Part shown: positions 1 through 8,259 of the stretch, piece after piece
Numbering within the stretch: position 1 is the stretch's first letter
How the letters are laid out: each line of letters begins with the position of its first letter
Source: MED-G78 sp964546275
GTDB lineage: Bacteria; Pseudomonadota; Gammaproteobacteria; Magnimaribacterales; D2472
Assembly (NCBI GenBank): GCA_964546275.1
Contig: CAZJJG010000012.1
Span: forward strand, 1 to 38,546
Reading direction: 5' to 3'
DNA: 38,546 bases
The notes under the pieces: model-generated
Databases searched by the model: none
What the model was told of the DNA's origin: nothing
The model's input: only the letters and a program-made list of their open reading frames with translations
Program-made: the position numbers and the translations under genes

Positions 1-48
1 TAAAAAGGATCAAATTTTATATATAAAAATTAGTTGCAATATTTGACT

Positions 49-2148
49 TTACTCAGATTCTTCTTTAGCTAAAGCTTTTAGGGATAATTTCATCTTTCCA
101 CGATCAAATCCAATTAACTTAACTTTGAGTTCTTGGCCTTCTTTTAGAACAGCATTTACATCTTCTGTTCGCTCTTCTGCAATTTCAGAAATATGAAGTA
201 GCCCATCTTTGCCAGGTAAAATATTAACAAATGCACCAAATTCTACAATTTTTACGACTGTTCCTGTATAAACTTTGTTTAACTCAGGATCTTCAATTAT
301 TCCTTCAATAATTGCTACCGCTTCAAGCATTGCACTTTGTGTTTGCCCAAATACTGCAACAGTTCCATCATCACTAATATCTACAGTTGCTCCAGTTTTC
401 TCTTGCATCCCTTTAATAACTGCGCCACCTTTGCCAATGATTTCTTTGATTTTATCGGTATGCACAACAAACTTCTTCATTGCAGGTGTATGCTCTGAAA
501 GTTCTTTAGGTTGATTGATAACTGCATTCATTTCACCAAGTATATGGTTTCTTGCTACTTTAGCTTTCGTAAGAGCAACTTCCATAATATCTGCGGTAAT
601 ACCTTGAATTTTAATATCCATTTGTAGTGCGGTTATTCCAGTTTCAGTTCCAGCAACTTTAAAGTCCATATCACCTAAATGATCTTCATCTCCAAGAATG
701 TCTGTTAGAACAGCAAAATCATCGCCCTCTTTAATTAATCCCATAGCTATTCCAGCTACCGGGCTTGTTAAAGGAACTCCTGCGTCCATTAAGGATAATG
801 AGGTACCACATACTGTTGCCATAGAGCTAGAACCATTTGACTCAGTGATCTCAGATACAACTCTTAGAGTGTAACCAAAGTCATCTGTATCTGGCAGAAC
901 AGCTTTGATAGCTCTTTTTGCTAAATTACCATGTCCGATTTCTCTTCTTTTTGGTCCAAGCGGCATTCCAATTTCTCCAACACTGTATGCAGGAAAATTA
1001 TAATGAAGCATAAAATGATCAGTATCTTGTCCTTCTATAGACTCAATTCTCTGAGCATCTCTAGTTGAACCTAATGTGGCAACTACAAGCGCTTGTGTTT
1101 CACCTCTTGTAAATAAAGAAGATCCATGTGCCTTAGGAAGGAGTCCAGTTTCAACCCATATTGGTCTGACTGTATCTTCATCTCTGCCATCAATTCTTGT
1201 TTTATTCTGAATAATGCTTGTTCTTACAATATCTGATTCAAGTTTTTTAAATGCGCCCATAACTTTTGACATTTTCATATCATCAAGGTCTTCATATTCA
1301 GCAATAATAGTACTTTTAATAACGCTAATAGCTTCTGTTCTTTCAGATTTATCAACTATTTTAAAAGCAGCTGCAATTGCAGTTGTATGCTTTTCTTTTA
1401 ACTCGCCATAAAAAACAGGTGTTTCTTCATCAACAGCAACAACCCAGTCTTCTTTTCCTGCTAAATCTTTAAGCTCTTGAACGCCTTTAATAACTGCTTG
1501 CATTTCTGCATGAGCAAATAAGACAGCTCCTAACATAAGATCTTCACTTAGCTCTTTTGCCTCAGATTCGACCATTAGAACTGCTTTTTCTGTTCCAGCT
1601 ACTACCATGTCAAGATATGAATCCTCTAACTCTTCATATGATGGATTTAAAACATAACTACCATCAACAAAACCAACTCTTGCTGCGCCCATAGGGCCAT
1701 CAAATGGAACTCCTGCAACACATAAAGCTGCTGATGTTCCAATCATGGAAGCTATATCAGGGTTATAGTCTTTACCAGAAGATAAGACAGTACAAAATAC
1801 TTGTACTTCATTTTTAAATCCTTCTGGGAATAAAGGCCTTACTGGGCGATCTATCAATCTTGAAGTTAATGTTTCTCTTTCTGTTGGTCGAGCTTCTCTT
1901 TTGAAGAATCCGCCTGGAATAGATCCCGTAGCATAAAATTTTTCTTGATAGAAAACTGCTAAAGGGAAGAAATCTTTTTTAGGGTCTGCTTCCTTTCTAG
2001 CGACTACAGTAGTGAGAACTACTAAGTCATCGATTGTTACTAAAACAGCACCTGTAGTTTGTCTTGCTACTTTGTGTGTTTCTAATTTTACAGTTTTATT
2101 GCCGTATGCAAATTCTACTGATTGAGATTCTAATTTATTTTTATCCAC
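49..2148 (-). CDS. pnp: polyribonucleotide nucleotidyltransferase (PNPase)
   Basis: Phosphorolytic 3'-to-5' exoribonuclease that degrades mRNA, releasing nucleoside diphosphates; in the family it works as a cytoplasmic homotrimer and can join the RNA degradosome. The 699-residue product has the full family layout: a first RNase PH-like domain (about residues 15-145), a linking helical domain, a second RNase PH-like domain (about 325-460, with the GTSLSLMDAG region), a KH domain with the motif IIGKGG near residue 572, and a C-terminal S1 domain (about 620-690) with the motif GAFVNILPGKDGLLHISEI. Length matches the family (about 700). It is the last gene of the rimP-pnp string, 27 bases after rpsO, as in Escherichia coli. 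PNPase is autoregulated through its leader in E. coli, but I see no obvious structure in this short gap. Confidence 0.98.
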   Translation of the reverse strand: MDKNKLESQSVEFAYGNKTVKLETHKVARQTTGAVLVTIDDLVVLTTVVARKEADPKKDFFPLAVFYQEKFYATGSIPGGFFKREARPTERETLTSRLIDRPVRPLFPEGFKNEVQVFCTVLSSGKDYNPDIASMIGTSAALCVAGVPFDGPMGAARVGFVDGSYVLNPSYEELEDSYLDMVVAGTEKAVLMVESEAKELSEDLMLGAVLFAHAEMQAVIKGVQELKDLAGKEDWVVAVDEETPVFYGELKEKHTTAIAAAFKIVDKSERTEAISVIKSTIIAEYEDLDDMKMSKVMGAFKKLESDIVRTSIIQNKTRIDGRDEDTVRPIWVETGLLPKAHGSSLFTRGETQALVVATLGSTRDAQRIESIEGQDTDHFMLHYNFPAYSVGEIGMPLGPKRREIGHGNLAKRAIKAVLPDTDDFGYTLRVVSEITESNGSSSMATVCGTSLSLMDAGVPLTSPVAGIAMGLIKEGDDFAVLTDILGDEDHLGDMDFKVAGTETGITALQMDIKIQGITADIMEVALTKAKVARNHILGEMNAVINQPKELSEHTPAMKKFVVHTDKIKEIIGKGGAVIKGMQEKTGATVDISDDGTVAVFGQTQSAMLEAVAIIEGIIEDPELNKVYTGTVVKIVEFGAFVNILPGKDGLLHISEIAEERTEDVNAVLKEGQELKVKLIGFDRGKMKLSLKALAKEESE

Positions 2149-2175
2149 AATATTCCTTTTATTATTTTATTATTT

Positions 2176-2445
2176 TTATCCGCGTAGTTTTAAAGCTTTT
2201 ATAGTCTGGAGATAGCTTTCTTGATCTTTACGTTTTAAGTAAGCAAGAAGCTTTCTTCTTAGATTAACCATCCTTATAAGTCCTGTTCTAGAATGATGAT
2301 CTTTTTTATGTTCTTTGAAGTGATCTTGGAGTTTATTAATATTTTCAGTTAAAAGTGCTATTTGAACTTCTGGAGAACCAGTATCTGTATCACTTTTTTG
2401 AAATTTACTTACAATACTTGCCTTTTCTTCTGCTAATAGAGCCAT
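2176..2445 (-). CDS. rpsO: 30S ribosomal protein S15
   Basis: Primary 16S rRNA-binding protein of the small-subunit platform. The 89-residue length and sequence are typical, with the conserved stretches DTGSPEVQIALLTENI and DHHSRTGLIRMVNLRRKLL that bind the rRNA three-way junction. A good ribosome binding site (AAGGAT about six bases before the ATG) supports the start. It sits between truB and pnp, the usual gammaproteobacterial order. In E. coli S15 represses its own translation through a structure in the leader; a small inverted repeat in the 86-base leader here is listed separately. Confidence 0.98.
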   Translation of the reverse strand: MALLAEEKASIVSKFQKSDTDTGSPEVQIALLTENINKLQDHFKEHKKDHHSRTGLIRMVNLRRKLLAYLKRKDQESYLQTIKALKLRG

Positions 2446-2531
2446 TTCTTATCCTTGATATACATGTAAATAGTGAATTCAAACCTCGTATATCTAAAGT
2501 TTGAGCGCGTAGCTTATTACTAAATAGGAGA
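2446..2531 (-). promoter_or_regulatory. rpsO leader with a small inverted repeat
   Basis: This 86-base gap between truB and rpsO is longer than most gaps in the operon. Read on the minus strand it holds an inverted repeat, TCAAAC and GTTTGA (2504-2499 and 2484-2479) with a 14-base loop, followed by the rpsO ribosome binding site. E. coli rpsO has its own promoter and an autoregulatory leader that S15 binds. I see no convincing -10/-35 pair here, so a regulatory role is an inference from position only. Confidence 0.3.
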
Positions 2532-3371
2532 TTAAACAAGCTGTTTGAGCTTGAGGCCCATTTCATTCATTTGTCCTAATCCTATAAATTCCTGAGAATG
2601 GGTATAAATTTTTATAATCTTCTCAGATCCATTTATTGACTCAACTCTCCCTCCATTTTTATAAATCTTAGTATCAGCTTCGTTAAGATTAATAGAGTCA
2701 AAATCGGGGAATGCGTCTTGAATAGATATCATCGAATCTAAAGTAAGATCTTTAATATATTTTGCTGAACCTACGCTAAAGCAACCTTGTTGGATTCTTT
2801 CTAATTTTGATAAATATCCTCCACAATCTAATAAATCTCCTATGTCTCTAGCAATAGATCTTATATAGGTTCCTTTAGAACAAATAATATCAAAATCTAA
2901 ACATGGACTTGTATAGCTAGGGTTCTGAATATCAATAATAGTTATTTCTCTAGGAGGTTTTGATATCAACTCTCCCTCTCTTGCATATTTATACAAAGGC
3001 TTGCCTTTATGTTTTAAAGCTGAAAAAAATGGTGCCTGTTGAAGTGAAGTCCCTAAAAAACTATTGAGAGATTTTAAGACTACTTCTGAACTTAATGGAA
3101 GATTGCCTTTATCTGTAATAATACCTTCTGCATCATCAGTATTAGAAGAGCCTCCCAGAGTTACTTCTGCAGAATATCCCTTAATCTCATTAAGAAAATA
3201 TGAAGAAAATTTAGTAGCTTTATTAATAGCAATTATCAGTAAGCCAGTTGCCATAGGATCTAATGTTCCTAGATGGCCTACTTTTTTAAAATTAAATTTC
3301 TTCTTAATTTCTTGAACTACGCCATTTGAAGAAATTCCTTTTTCTTTTCTAGCAAGAAAAAAACCATCCAT
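2532..3371 (-). CDS. truB: tRNA pseudouridine(55) synthase
   Basis: Converts uridine 55 in the T loop of tRNAs to pseudouridine. The 279-residue protein has the TruB catalytic block KVGHLGTLDPMATGLL near residues 31-46, where the Asp of GTLDP is the catalytic residue, and the second conserved block CSKGTYIRSIARDIGDLL near residues 164-181. It is shorter than the E. coli enzyme (about 314), mainly through a compact C-terminal region. Its ATG overlaps the rbfA stop codon by one base (TAATG), so the two genes are probably translationally coupled. Confidence 0.97.
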   Translation of the reverse strand: MDGFFLARKEKGISSNGVVQEIKKKFNFKKVGHLGTLDPMATGLLIIAINKATKFSSYFLNEIKGYSAEVTLGGSSNTDDAEGIITDKGNLPLSSEVVLKSLNSFLGTSLQQAPFFSALKHKGKPLYKYAREGELISKPPREITIIDIQNPSYTSPCLDFDIICSKGTYIRSIARDIGDLLDCGGYLSKLERIQQGCFSVGSAKYIKDLTLDSMISIQDAFPDFDSINLNEADTKIYKNGGRVESINGSEKIIKIYTHSQEFIGLGQMNEMGLKLKQLV

Positions 3372-3712
3372 TATTTTAAATTCTTTAAAAGCTCTTCAAT
3401 ATTATTTGAATATTCAATACTTTCATCAAATCTGAAATTTAATTTTGGAACTCTTCTTATTTTCATGATTTTAGAAAGTCTTGATCTAAGCATTCCACTC
3501 AGCTTTTCTAATGTTTTTGGAGCTAAATTGAGATCAGGCTCCTCTTGACCAATAATAGTATAGTAAATTGTGGCCTGACCAATATCTGAAGAGACTTTGA
3601 CAGCAGTTATATTAATATTTTTTAGACGCGGATCATTGATTTCAGTTGAAATAAGAAGTGAAATTTCTTTTCTAAGAAAATCACTTACTTTTTGAGCCCT
3701 AATAGATGACAT
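3371..3712 (-). CDS. rbfA: 30S ribosome-binding factor A
   Basis: Small KH-type protein that binds the immature 30S subunit and helps 16S rRNA 5'-end maturation. The 113-residue product shows family signatures: RAQKVSDFLRKEISLLI at the N terminus, INDPRLKNINITAVKVSSDI in the middle, and LRSRLSKIMKIRRVPKLNFRFD, with the conserved RxxPxLxFxxD pattern, near the C terminus. It lies eight bases after infB and overlaps truB by one base, the standard infB-rbfA-truB arrangement. Confidence 0.95.
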   Translation of the reverse strand: MSSIRAQKVSDFLRKEISLLISTEINDPRLKNINITAVKVSSDIGQATIYYTIIGQEEPDLNLAPKTLEKLSGMLRSRLSKIMKIRRVPKLNFRFDESIEYSNNIEELLKNLK

Positions 3713-3720
3713 AAAACTAT

Positions 3721-5985
3721 CTAAAGGGTTTGAGCCTCTTCTTTTCTATCAAAGACCTCAATCTTATCTCCAGCCTTTATATCCTTGTAGTTTTTAATTC
3801 CAATTCCACATTCGGTACCGCTCTTTACTTCAGCTATATCATCTTTGAATCTTCTTAAAGAATCTAGTTCACCTTCAAATATAACAATATCATCCCTCAG
3901 AACTCTAACAGGCTTACTTCGAAGTATAGAGCCTTCTATAACCATAGAACCGGCAATTTGTCCGAATTTTGGAGAACTAAATACTTCTAATACTTCTGCT
4001 GTACCTACAATCTCTTCTCTTATTATTGGATCAAGTAAACCGCTTAATTTAGCCTTAATATCATCTAATAGTTCATAAATGATGCTGTGATATTGAAGAT
4101 CAATTGACTCTTCTTCTATAATTTTTTTGGCTGCATTATCAGCTCTAACATTAAAGCCTAAAATAATAGAATTAACAGCTAATGCTAAATTGGCATCTGA
4201 TTCAGAAATTCCTCCAACCCCACTAGAAACAATCTTAACTTTTGCAAGATCAGTACCTAAATCATTTAAAGCTGCAACTATAGCCTCAGAAGTTCCCATG
4301 ACATCGGTTTTAACAATAACATTAAGGACTTTCTTAGAATCTTGACCCATAGTTTCAAAAATATTTAAACTTCCATCTCTTTGCTTTAACTGCTTTCTAT
4401 CTTTTTCCTTATTAATTCTAAACTCTGCAATTTCACGCGCTTGTTTGTCGCTATCAACTACTTGGAATTGATCTCCAGCACTAGGAACAGAATTTAGCCC
4501 TAAAACTTCTATTGCTGATGAAGGTCCAGCAGTTTTAAGTTTATCTCCATCGCTATTTATAATGCTTTTTATTTTTCCTACTGAATTTCCAGAGGCAACT
4601 ATGTCACCAATTTTAAGTGTTCCATTTTGGATTAAGAAAGTTGCTACTGGGCCTCTAAATTTATCTAATTCAGCCTCAACAACAACCCCTTGAGCTGGAC
4701 CATTAACATGGGATTTAAGTTCAAGCAATTCTGATTCTAGATAAACGCTTTCAAGAAGCTGATCCATACCTTCTCCAGTTATTGCAGAAACAGGAACCAT
4801 TTGTATAGTTCCGCCCCAATCTTCAGGTATCAGATCTTTGCCAGCTAAATCACCTTTAACTTTTTCAACATCCGTATCTGGTAAATCTATTTTATTAATT
4901 GCTACCACAATAGATACTCCGGCCGCTTTAGCATGATTAATAGCTTCTTCCGTTTGAGGCATAATTCCATCATTGGCTGCAACTACAAGAATAACTACAT
5001 CAGTAGTATTAGCTCCCCTTGCTCGCATAGATGAGAAAGCAGCATGACCTGGTGTATCTATAAAAGTAATTAAGCCTTTTGATGTCTGAACTTGATATGC
5101 TCCAATGTGCTGAGTTATTCCTCCAGCCTCTCCATCTACTACCTTGGTATTTCTAATAGAATCTAATAAAGTTGTTTTGCCATGATCAACATGACCCATC
5201 ACAGTCACTACTGGAGCTCTGGTTTGAGGCTCATCTGAGTAAGCTATTAGGTTTGCAAGCTCTTCTTCAACATTATCAGACTTTAATGGAATTGCTGTAT
5301 GCCCCATTTCTTCTATAACTAAAATTGCTGTCTCTTGATCAATTGCATCATTAATAGTCGCTGCCACCCCTAAACTCATCAATTCTTTAACAACTTTTCC
5401 GCCTTTCACAGCTATAAGCTTAGCAAGTTCACCGACTTGAATTGTTTCAGGTATTTCAACAGTTTTTGCTTTTACTTCTGAAGGTGCTTCAAATTGATGC
5501 TCTGCATCAGAACGAGCAGCTCCTCTTGATTGTTTCTTATTATATTCTTTAGAAGCTCTAGATAATTGATCCTTAATATTAACTTTTGGCTGAATTACAA
5601 CCTCTTTTTTGGATGCTAGTCTTTGCTCTCTTTCTTCTTTCTTTAATCTAGTTGCTTCTTTTATTTGATCTTCACGTTTCTTCTGTTGTTCTTTTAATTG
5701 TTCTGATGCAGCTGCTCTTTTAGCTTCTATGTTATCTGAGTAACTTTTTGGAGTATCTGACTCAACTTTGTTACCTTTTGATACAACTTTAATACCAGAA
5801 TCTGAAGAAACTGATGAAGTTTGAGATTTTCTATTCTTTAGAGATTTTAATAAAGCTGATTTATCTGCAGGTGTTATTTCATCTGAACTAGATTTATGTT
5901 GTAAGCCTGCATTTTGCATTCTTTCAAGCAGAGCAGAATCAGATATTTTTAAAACCTTTGCGAAATCTTTAACAGTTAAAGCCAA
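3721..5985 (-). CDS. infB: translation initiation factor IF-2
   Basis: GTPase that brings formyl-Met-tRNA to the 30S subunit and promotes subunit joining. Visible regions of the 754-residue protein: an IF2 N-terminal helical segment at residues 1-50, a charged linker rich in Lys, Glu and Arg (about 70-170), a second N-terminal domain, the G domain starting near residue 260 with P-loop GHVDHGKT, switch II DTPGHAAF and base-specificity motif NKID, then the beta-barrel and C-terminal domains that bind initiator tRNA. It is shorter than E. coli IF2 (890) because the linker is short. It follows nusA by 14 bases. Confidence 0.98.
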   Translation of the reverse strand: MALTVKDFAKVLKISDSALLERMQNAGLQHKSSSDEITPADKSALLKSLKNRKSQTSSVSSDSGIKVVSKGNKVESDTPKSYSDNIEAKRAAASEQLKEQQKKREDQIKEATRLKKEEREQRLASKKEVVIQPKVNIKDQLSRASKEYNKKQSRGAARSDAEHQFEAPSEVKAKTVEIPETIQVGELAKLIAVKGGKVVKELMSLGVAATINDAIDQETAILVIEEMGHTAIPLKSDNVEEELANLIAYSDEPQTRAPVVTVMGHVDHGKTTLLDSIRNTKVVDGEAGGITQHIGAYQVQTSKGLITFIDTPGHAAFSSMRARGANTTDVVILVVAANDGIMPQTEEAINHAKAAGVSIVVAINKIDLPDTDVEKVKGDLAGKDLIPEDWGGTIQMVPVSAITGEGMDQLLESVYLESELLELKSHVNGPAQGVVVEAELDKFRGPVATFLIQNGTLKIGDIVASGNSVGKIKSIINSDGDKLKTAGPSSAIEVLGLNSVPSAGDQFQVVDSDKQAREIAEFRINKEKDRKQLKQRDGSLNIFETMGQDSKKVLNVIVKTDVMGTSEAIVAALNDLGTDLAKVKIVSSGVGGISESDANLALAVNSIILGFNVRADNAAKKIIEEESIDLQYHSIIYELLDDIKAKLSGLLDPIIREEIVGTAEVLEVFSSPKFGQIAGSMVIEGSILRSKPVRVLRDDIVIFEGELDSLRRFKDDIAEVKSGTECGIGIKNYKDIKAGDKIEVFDRKEEAQTL

Positions 5986-5999
5986 AATAAGTTCCTCTT

Positions 6000-7460
6000 T
6001 TAATTAAACCAATGTTCTCTTGCTTTCATGATGAGCGCTGCCGCATCTTCATTAGTTATTTCTATAATCTCCTGAAGTTCATCAACAGCTAGTTCAGCTA
6101 AATCATCTTTATTTTTGATAGCTTTATTTGAAAGCTTAGCTAGATTTTCTTCACTGATATTTAAGTCTGCTAATGATTCGGCATCCTCTTCCTCTGCTGA
6201 TATCTCTCCCATTGCTTCCATTAGAGCTGCATCTTCTGCGGTCGATTTAACACGCTCCATTTCAGCTGGATCTGATATGATTCCTGATAAAATATTATCA
6301 TCAGCATAAGCAATATCATCAAAATTATTAAGGCCAGCTGCGACTAGACCTTCTGCTATATCCTCTTTAACATCCAAGCTTTCCATAAGATTTCCTAAAA
6401 ACTCAGTCTGGTCAACTTTTTCTTTAGCTTCAGCCTCTTCGCTACTAATAATATTTAATTCCCATCCAACTAGTTTTGATGCAAGTCGAATATTTTGACC
6501 TCTGGAACCAATAGCAAGCGCTAAATTATCTTGATTGACTGCAATATCCATTGATCTTGCAGCCTCATTCATAACAATAGACTCTACTTTTGCAGGGACT
6601 AAAGCATTAATAACAAGTTGAGCTGGATTGTCGTCATAAATAATAATATCAATTCTTTCATTACCAAGCTCAGCTGAGACCGCTTGAACTCTTGAACCTC
6701 TCATTCCAACACATGCTCCAACTGGATCAATACGACCGTCATTAGTTTTAACTGCTATCTTAGATCTTGAGCCTGCATCTCTTGCTACGCCTCTTATCTC
6801 AATAATATCTTCATTAATTTCTGGGACTTCGATTCCAAATAATTCAGTAACCATTTCAGGACAAACTCTACTTAACATAAGCTGGGCTCCTCTTCCTTCA
6901 ACCTCTTGAATCTGAAGAATTGCTCTAATTCTGTCATTAACTTTATAGATTTCTCCAGGCATTAATCTATCTCTTGGAAGAATAGCTTCAGCATCATAGC
7001 TAATATCCACGATAATATTATCTCTGGTAACTCTTTTAACAGTTCCATTCACCAAATTATTATTTTGATTTTTAAACATTGAAACAACTTTTTCACGCTC
7101 AGCTTCACGAACCTTTTGTAACATTACCTGTCTTGCTGCTTGAGTTTCAATTCTTCCAAAAGTAACGCTATCAATATCTTTTGTATAAATTTCATTCATT
7201 TCTAAATCTGATTCAGTAACTTTAATATGAGTCTCTATATGGAATTCTGGATCCTCTTCATCTGCAACAATCCAATTTCTAAATGTTGTGTACTCACCTG
7301 TCTCTCTATCAATTTTTACATGAAGTTCTGCATCTTCATGAAAATGTCTTTGAGACGCTGATGCTATAGCAAGCTCAATTGCTTCAAAAATTGAATCTTT
7401 ATCTAAACCTTTTTCATTAGATACAGAATCTACAACTGCTAAAATTTCATTACCTTCCAT
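6000..7460 (-). CDS. nusA: transcription termination/antitermination protein NusA
   Basis: RNA polymerase-binding factor controlling pausing, termination and antitermination. The order is an N-terminal polymerase-binding domain (1-125), an S1 domain from about residue 135 (GTVKRVTRDNIIVDI), two KH domains (motifs VGACVGMRGSRVQAV near 250 and ALAIGSRGQNIRLAS near 320) and an acidic C-terminal tail with helical repeats, as in gammaproteobacterial NusA. I chose the ATG at 7460 (protein MEGNEILAVVDSVSNEKGL) because it matches the family N terminus and has GGTGA about six bases upstream; an in-frame GTG lies nine bases earlier. The start lies inside the end of rimP, suggesting coupling. Confidence 0.97.
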   Translation of the reverse strand: MEGNEILAVVDSVSNEKGLDKDSIFEAIELAIASASQRHFHEDAELHVKIDRETGEYTTFRNWIVADEEDPEFHIETHIKVTESDLEMNEIYTKDIDSVTFGRIETQAARQVMLQKVREAEREKVVSMFKNQNNNLVNGTVKRVTRDNIIVDISYDAEAILPRDRLMPGEIYKVNDRIRAILQIQEVEGRGAQLMLSRVCPEMVTELFGIEVPEINEDIIEIRGVARDAGSRSKIAVKTNDGRIDPVGACVGMRGSRVQAVSAELGNERIDIIIYDDNPAQLVINALVPAKVESIVMNEAARSMDIAVNQDNLALAIGSRGQNIRLASKLVGWELNIISSEEAEAKEKVDQTEFLGNLMESLDVKEDIAEGLVAAGLNNFDDIAYADDNILSGIISDPAEMERVKSTAEDAALMEAMGEISAEEEDAESLADLNISEENLAKLSNKAIKNKDDLAELAVDELQEIIEITNEDAAALIMKAREHWFN

Positions 7461-7935
7461 AATTTTCACCCATCCTTAAAATATCATCAAAACTTGGATT
7501 CAAACGACATAACTCTGTGTCTGAAAACTTAATTATAAAGCTTCCGCTTTTGCAATCTATAGTAAAATTTTCTTCACTATAACTACTAATACATCCTTCT
7601 AAATTCTTTATATTATCTTGCGCTTGTCTTAATTTTACCTTGAAATTTTCTCCAAGTAGACCTTCAAGCTGTTCAATATAAAAAATCTTTCTATCAACCC
7701 CGGGAGTTGAAACTTCTAAAACATAGTCTTCCATAAAAGAGCTTTCTAAAGCCAATTCATAATTTAGGTCTTTAGATATATTTTCACAGTCATCTATGTT
7801 AGCTCCTGTCTCAGATTCAATATAGATTCTGACTGTTGGTCTTCTTTTACCTCTTAGTATTTCAAGACCCCACAGGAAGCATTCTCTATCTTCTATAACT
7901 GGTTTTACTATGTCTATTATCTCTTCTCTATTCAT
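7450..7935 (-). CDS. rimP: ribosome maturation factor RimP
   Basis: Helps early 30S subunit assembly. The protein begins MNREEIIDIVKPVIEDREC from the ATG at 7935 and contains the family blocks GLEILRGKRRPTVRIYIE and DDCENISKDLNYELALE, followed by a short SH3-like C-terminal domain; about 161 residues is close to the usual 150. An in-frame TTG exists at 7950, but it falls in the T tract of the upstream hairpin, so I prefer the ATG. The ATG has a purine-rich GAAGGAA directly against it, an unusually short spacing. Its 3' end overlaps nusA, the universal rimP-nusA-infB arrangement. Confidence 0.95.
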   Translation of the reverse strand: MNREEIIDIVKPVIEDRECFLWGLEILRGKRRPTVRIYIESETGANIDDCENISKDLNYELALESSFMEDYVLEVSTPGVDRKIFYIEQLEGLLGENFKVKLRQAQDNIKNLEGCISSYSEENFTIDCKSGSFIIKFSDTELCRLNPSFDDILRMGENYGR

Positions 7936-7943
7936 TTCCTTCG

Positions 7944-7970
7944 GATACAAAAATGGGGCATATGCCCCAC
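7944..7970 (-). terminator. intrinsic terminator/attenuator between tRNA-fMet and rimP
   Basis: A perfect 16-base palindrome, TGGGGC-ATAT-GCCCCA (7954-7969), forms a six-pair GC-rich stem with a four-base loop. On the minus strand it is followed at once by TTTTTG, the form of a Rho-independent terminator. It lies between the 3' end of the initiator tRNA and rimP. E. coli has partially read-through terminators at this same place between metY and rimP, so a leaky terminator that sets tRNA-to-operon ratio is the likely role. Confidence 0.75.
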
Positions 7971-7984
7971 AAAATAAATTTACG

Positions 7985-8061
<77 letters not shown>

Positions 8062-8077
8062 ACGCAGCGAGTGTGAA

Positions 8078-8106
8078 GTTTAATGAAGTTAGGTGTGTTT
8101 GGTCAA
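8078..8106 (-). promoter_or_regulatory. sigma-70 type promoter for tRNA-fMet operon
   Basis: On the minus strand TTGACC (8106-8101) is followed after 17 bases by TTAAAC (8083-8078), giving a predicted start near 8071, about ten bases before the mature tRNA 5' end. The -35 is close to consensus; the -10 is weaker. Position before a stable RNA gene supports the call. Confidence 0.55.
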
Positions 8107-8118
8107 GTATATTATTTT

Positions 8119-8147
8119 TTATTATTTAAATTAATATCTTGTATAAT
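8119..8147 (+). promoter_or_regulatory. promoter for tRNA-Leu
   Basis: A perfect TATAAT at 8142-8147 lies 13 bases before the tRNA-Leu 5' end, which puts the predicted transcription start about seven bases before the mature tRNA. The -35 region (TTATTA at 8119-8124, 17-base spacer) is poor, and the surroundings are AT-rich, so only the -10 is convincing. Confidence 0.5.
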
Positions 8148-8160
8148 CCTCAAACTTTTA

Positions 8161-8247
8161 GCCGAAGTGGTGGAATTGGTAGACACGCTAGCTTGAGGGG
8201 TTAGTGAGCGAAAGCTCGTGCGGGTTCAAGTCCCGCTTTCGGCACCA
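8161..8247 (+). tRNA. tRNA-Leu (GAG)
   Basis: An 87-base class II tRNA with encoded CCA. The acceptor strands GCCGAAG and TTTCGGC pair over seven positions, ending in a G-U. The anticodon stem CTAGC/GTTAG encloses the loop TTGAGGG with anticodon GAG (8195-8197), and there is a long variable arm (GAGCGAAAGCTC). It is read from the plus strand, opposite to the genes on both sides. In E. coli and Pseudomonas a tRNA-Leu(GAG) lies after secG in the same direction as secG. Confidence 0.96.
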
Positions 8248-8259
8248 TTCATTCAATAC

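Noticed and set aside
10..46. TCAAAT/ATTTGA inverted repeat after pnp as a terminator
   Set aside because: Only six AT pairs with a long loop; no GC-rich stem, so it cannot be separated from chance in this composition.
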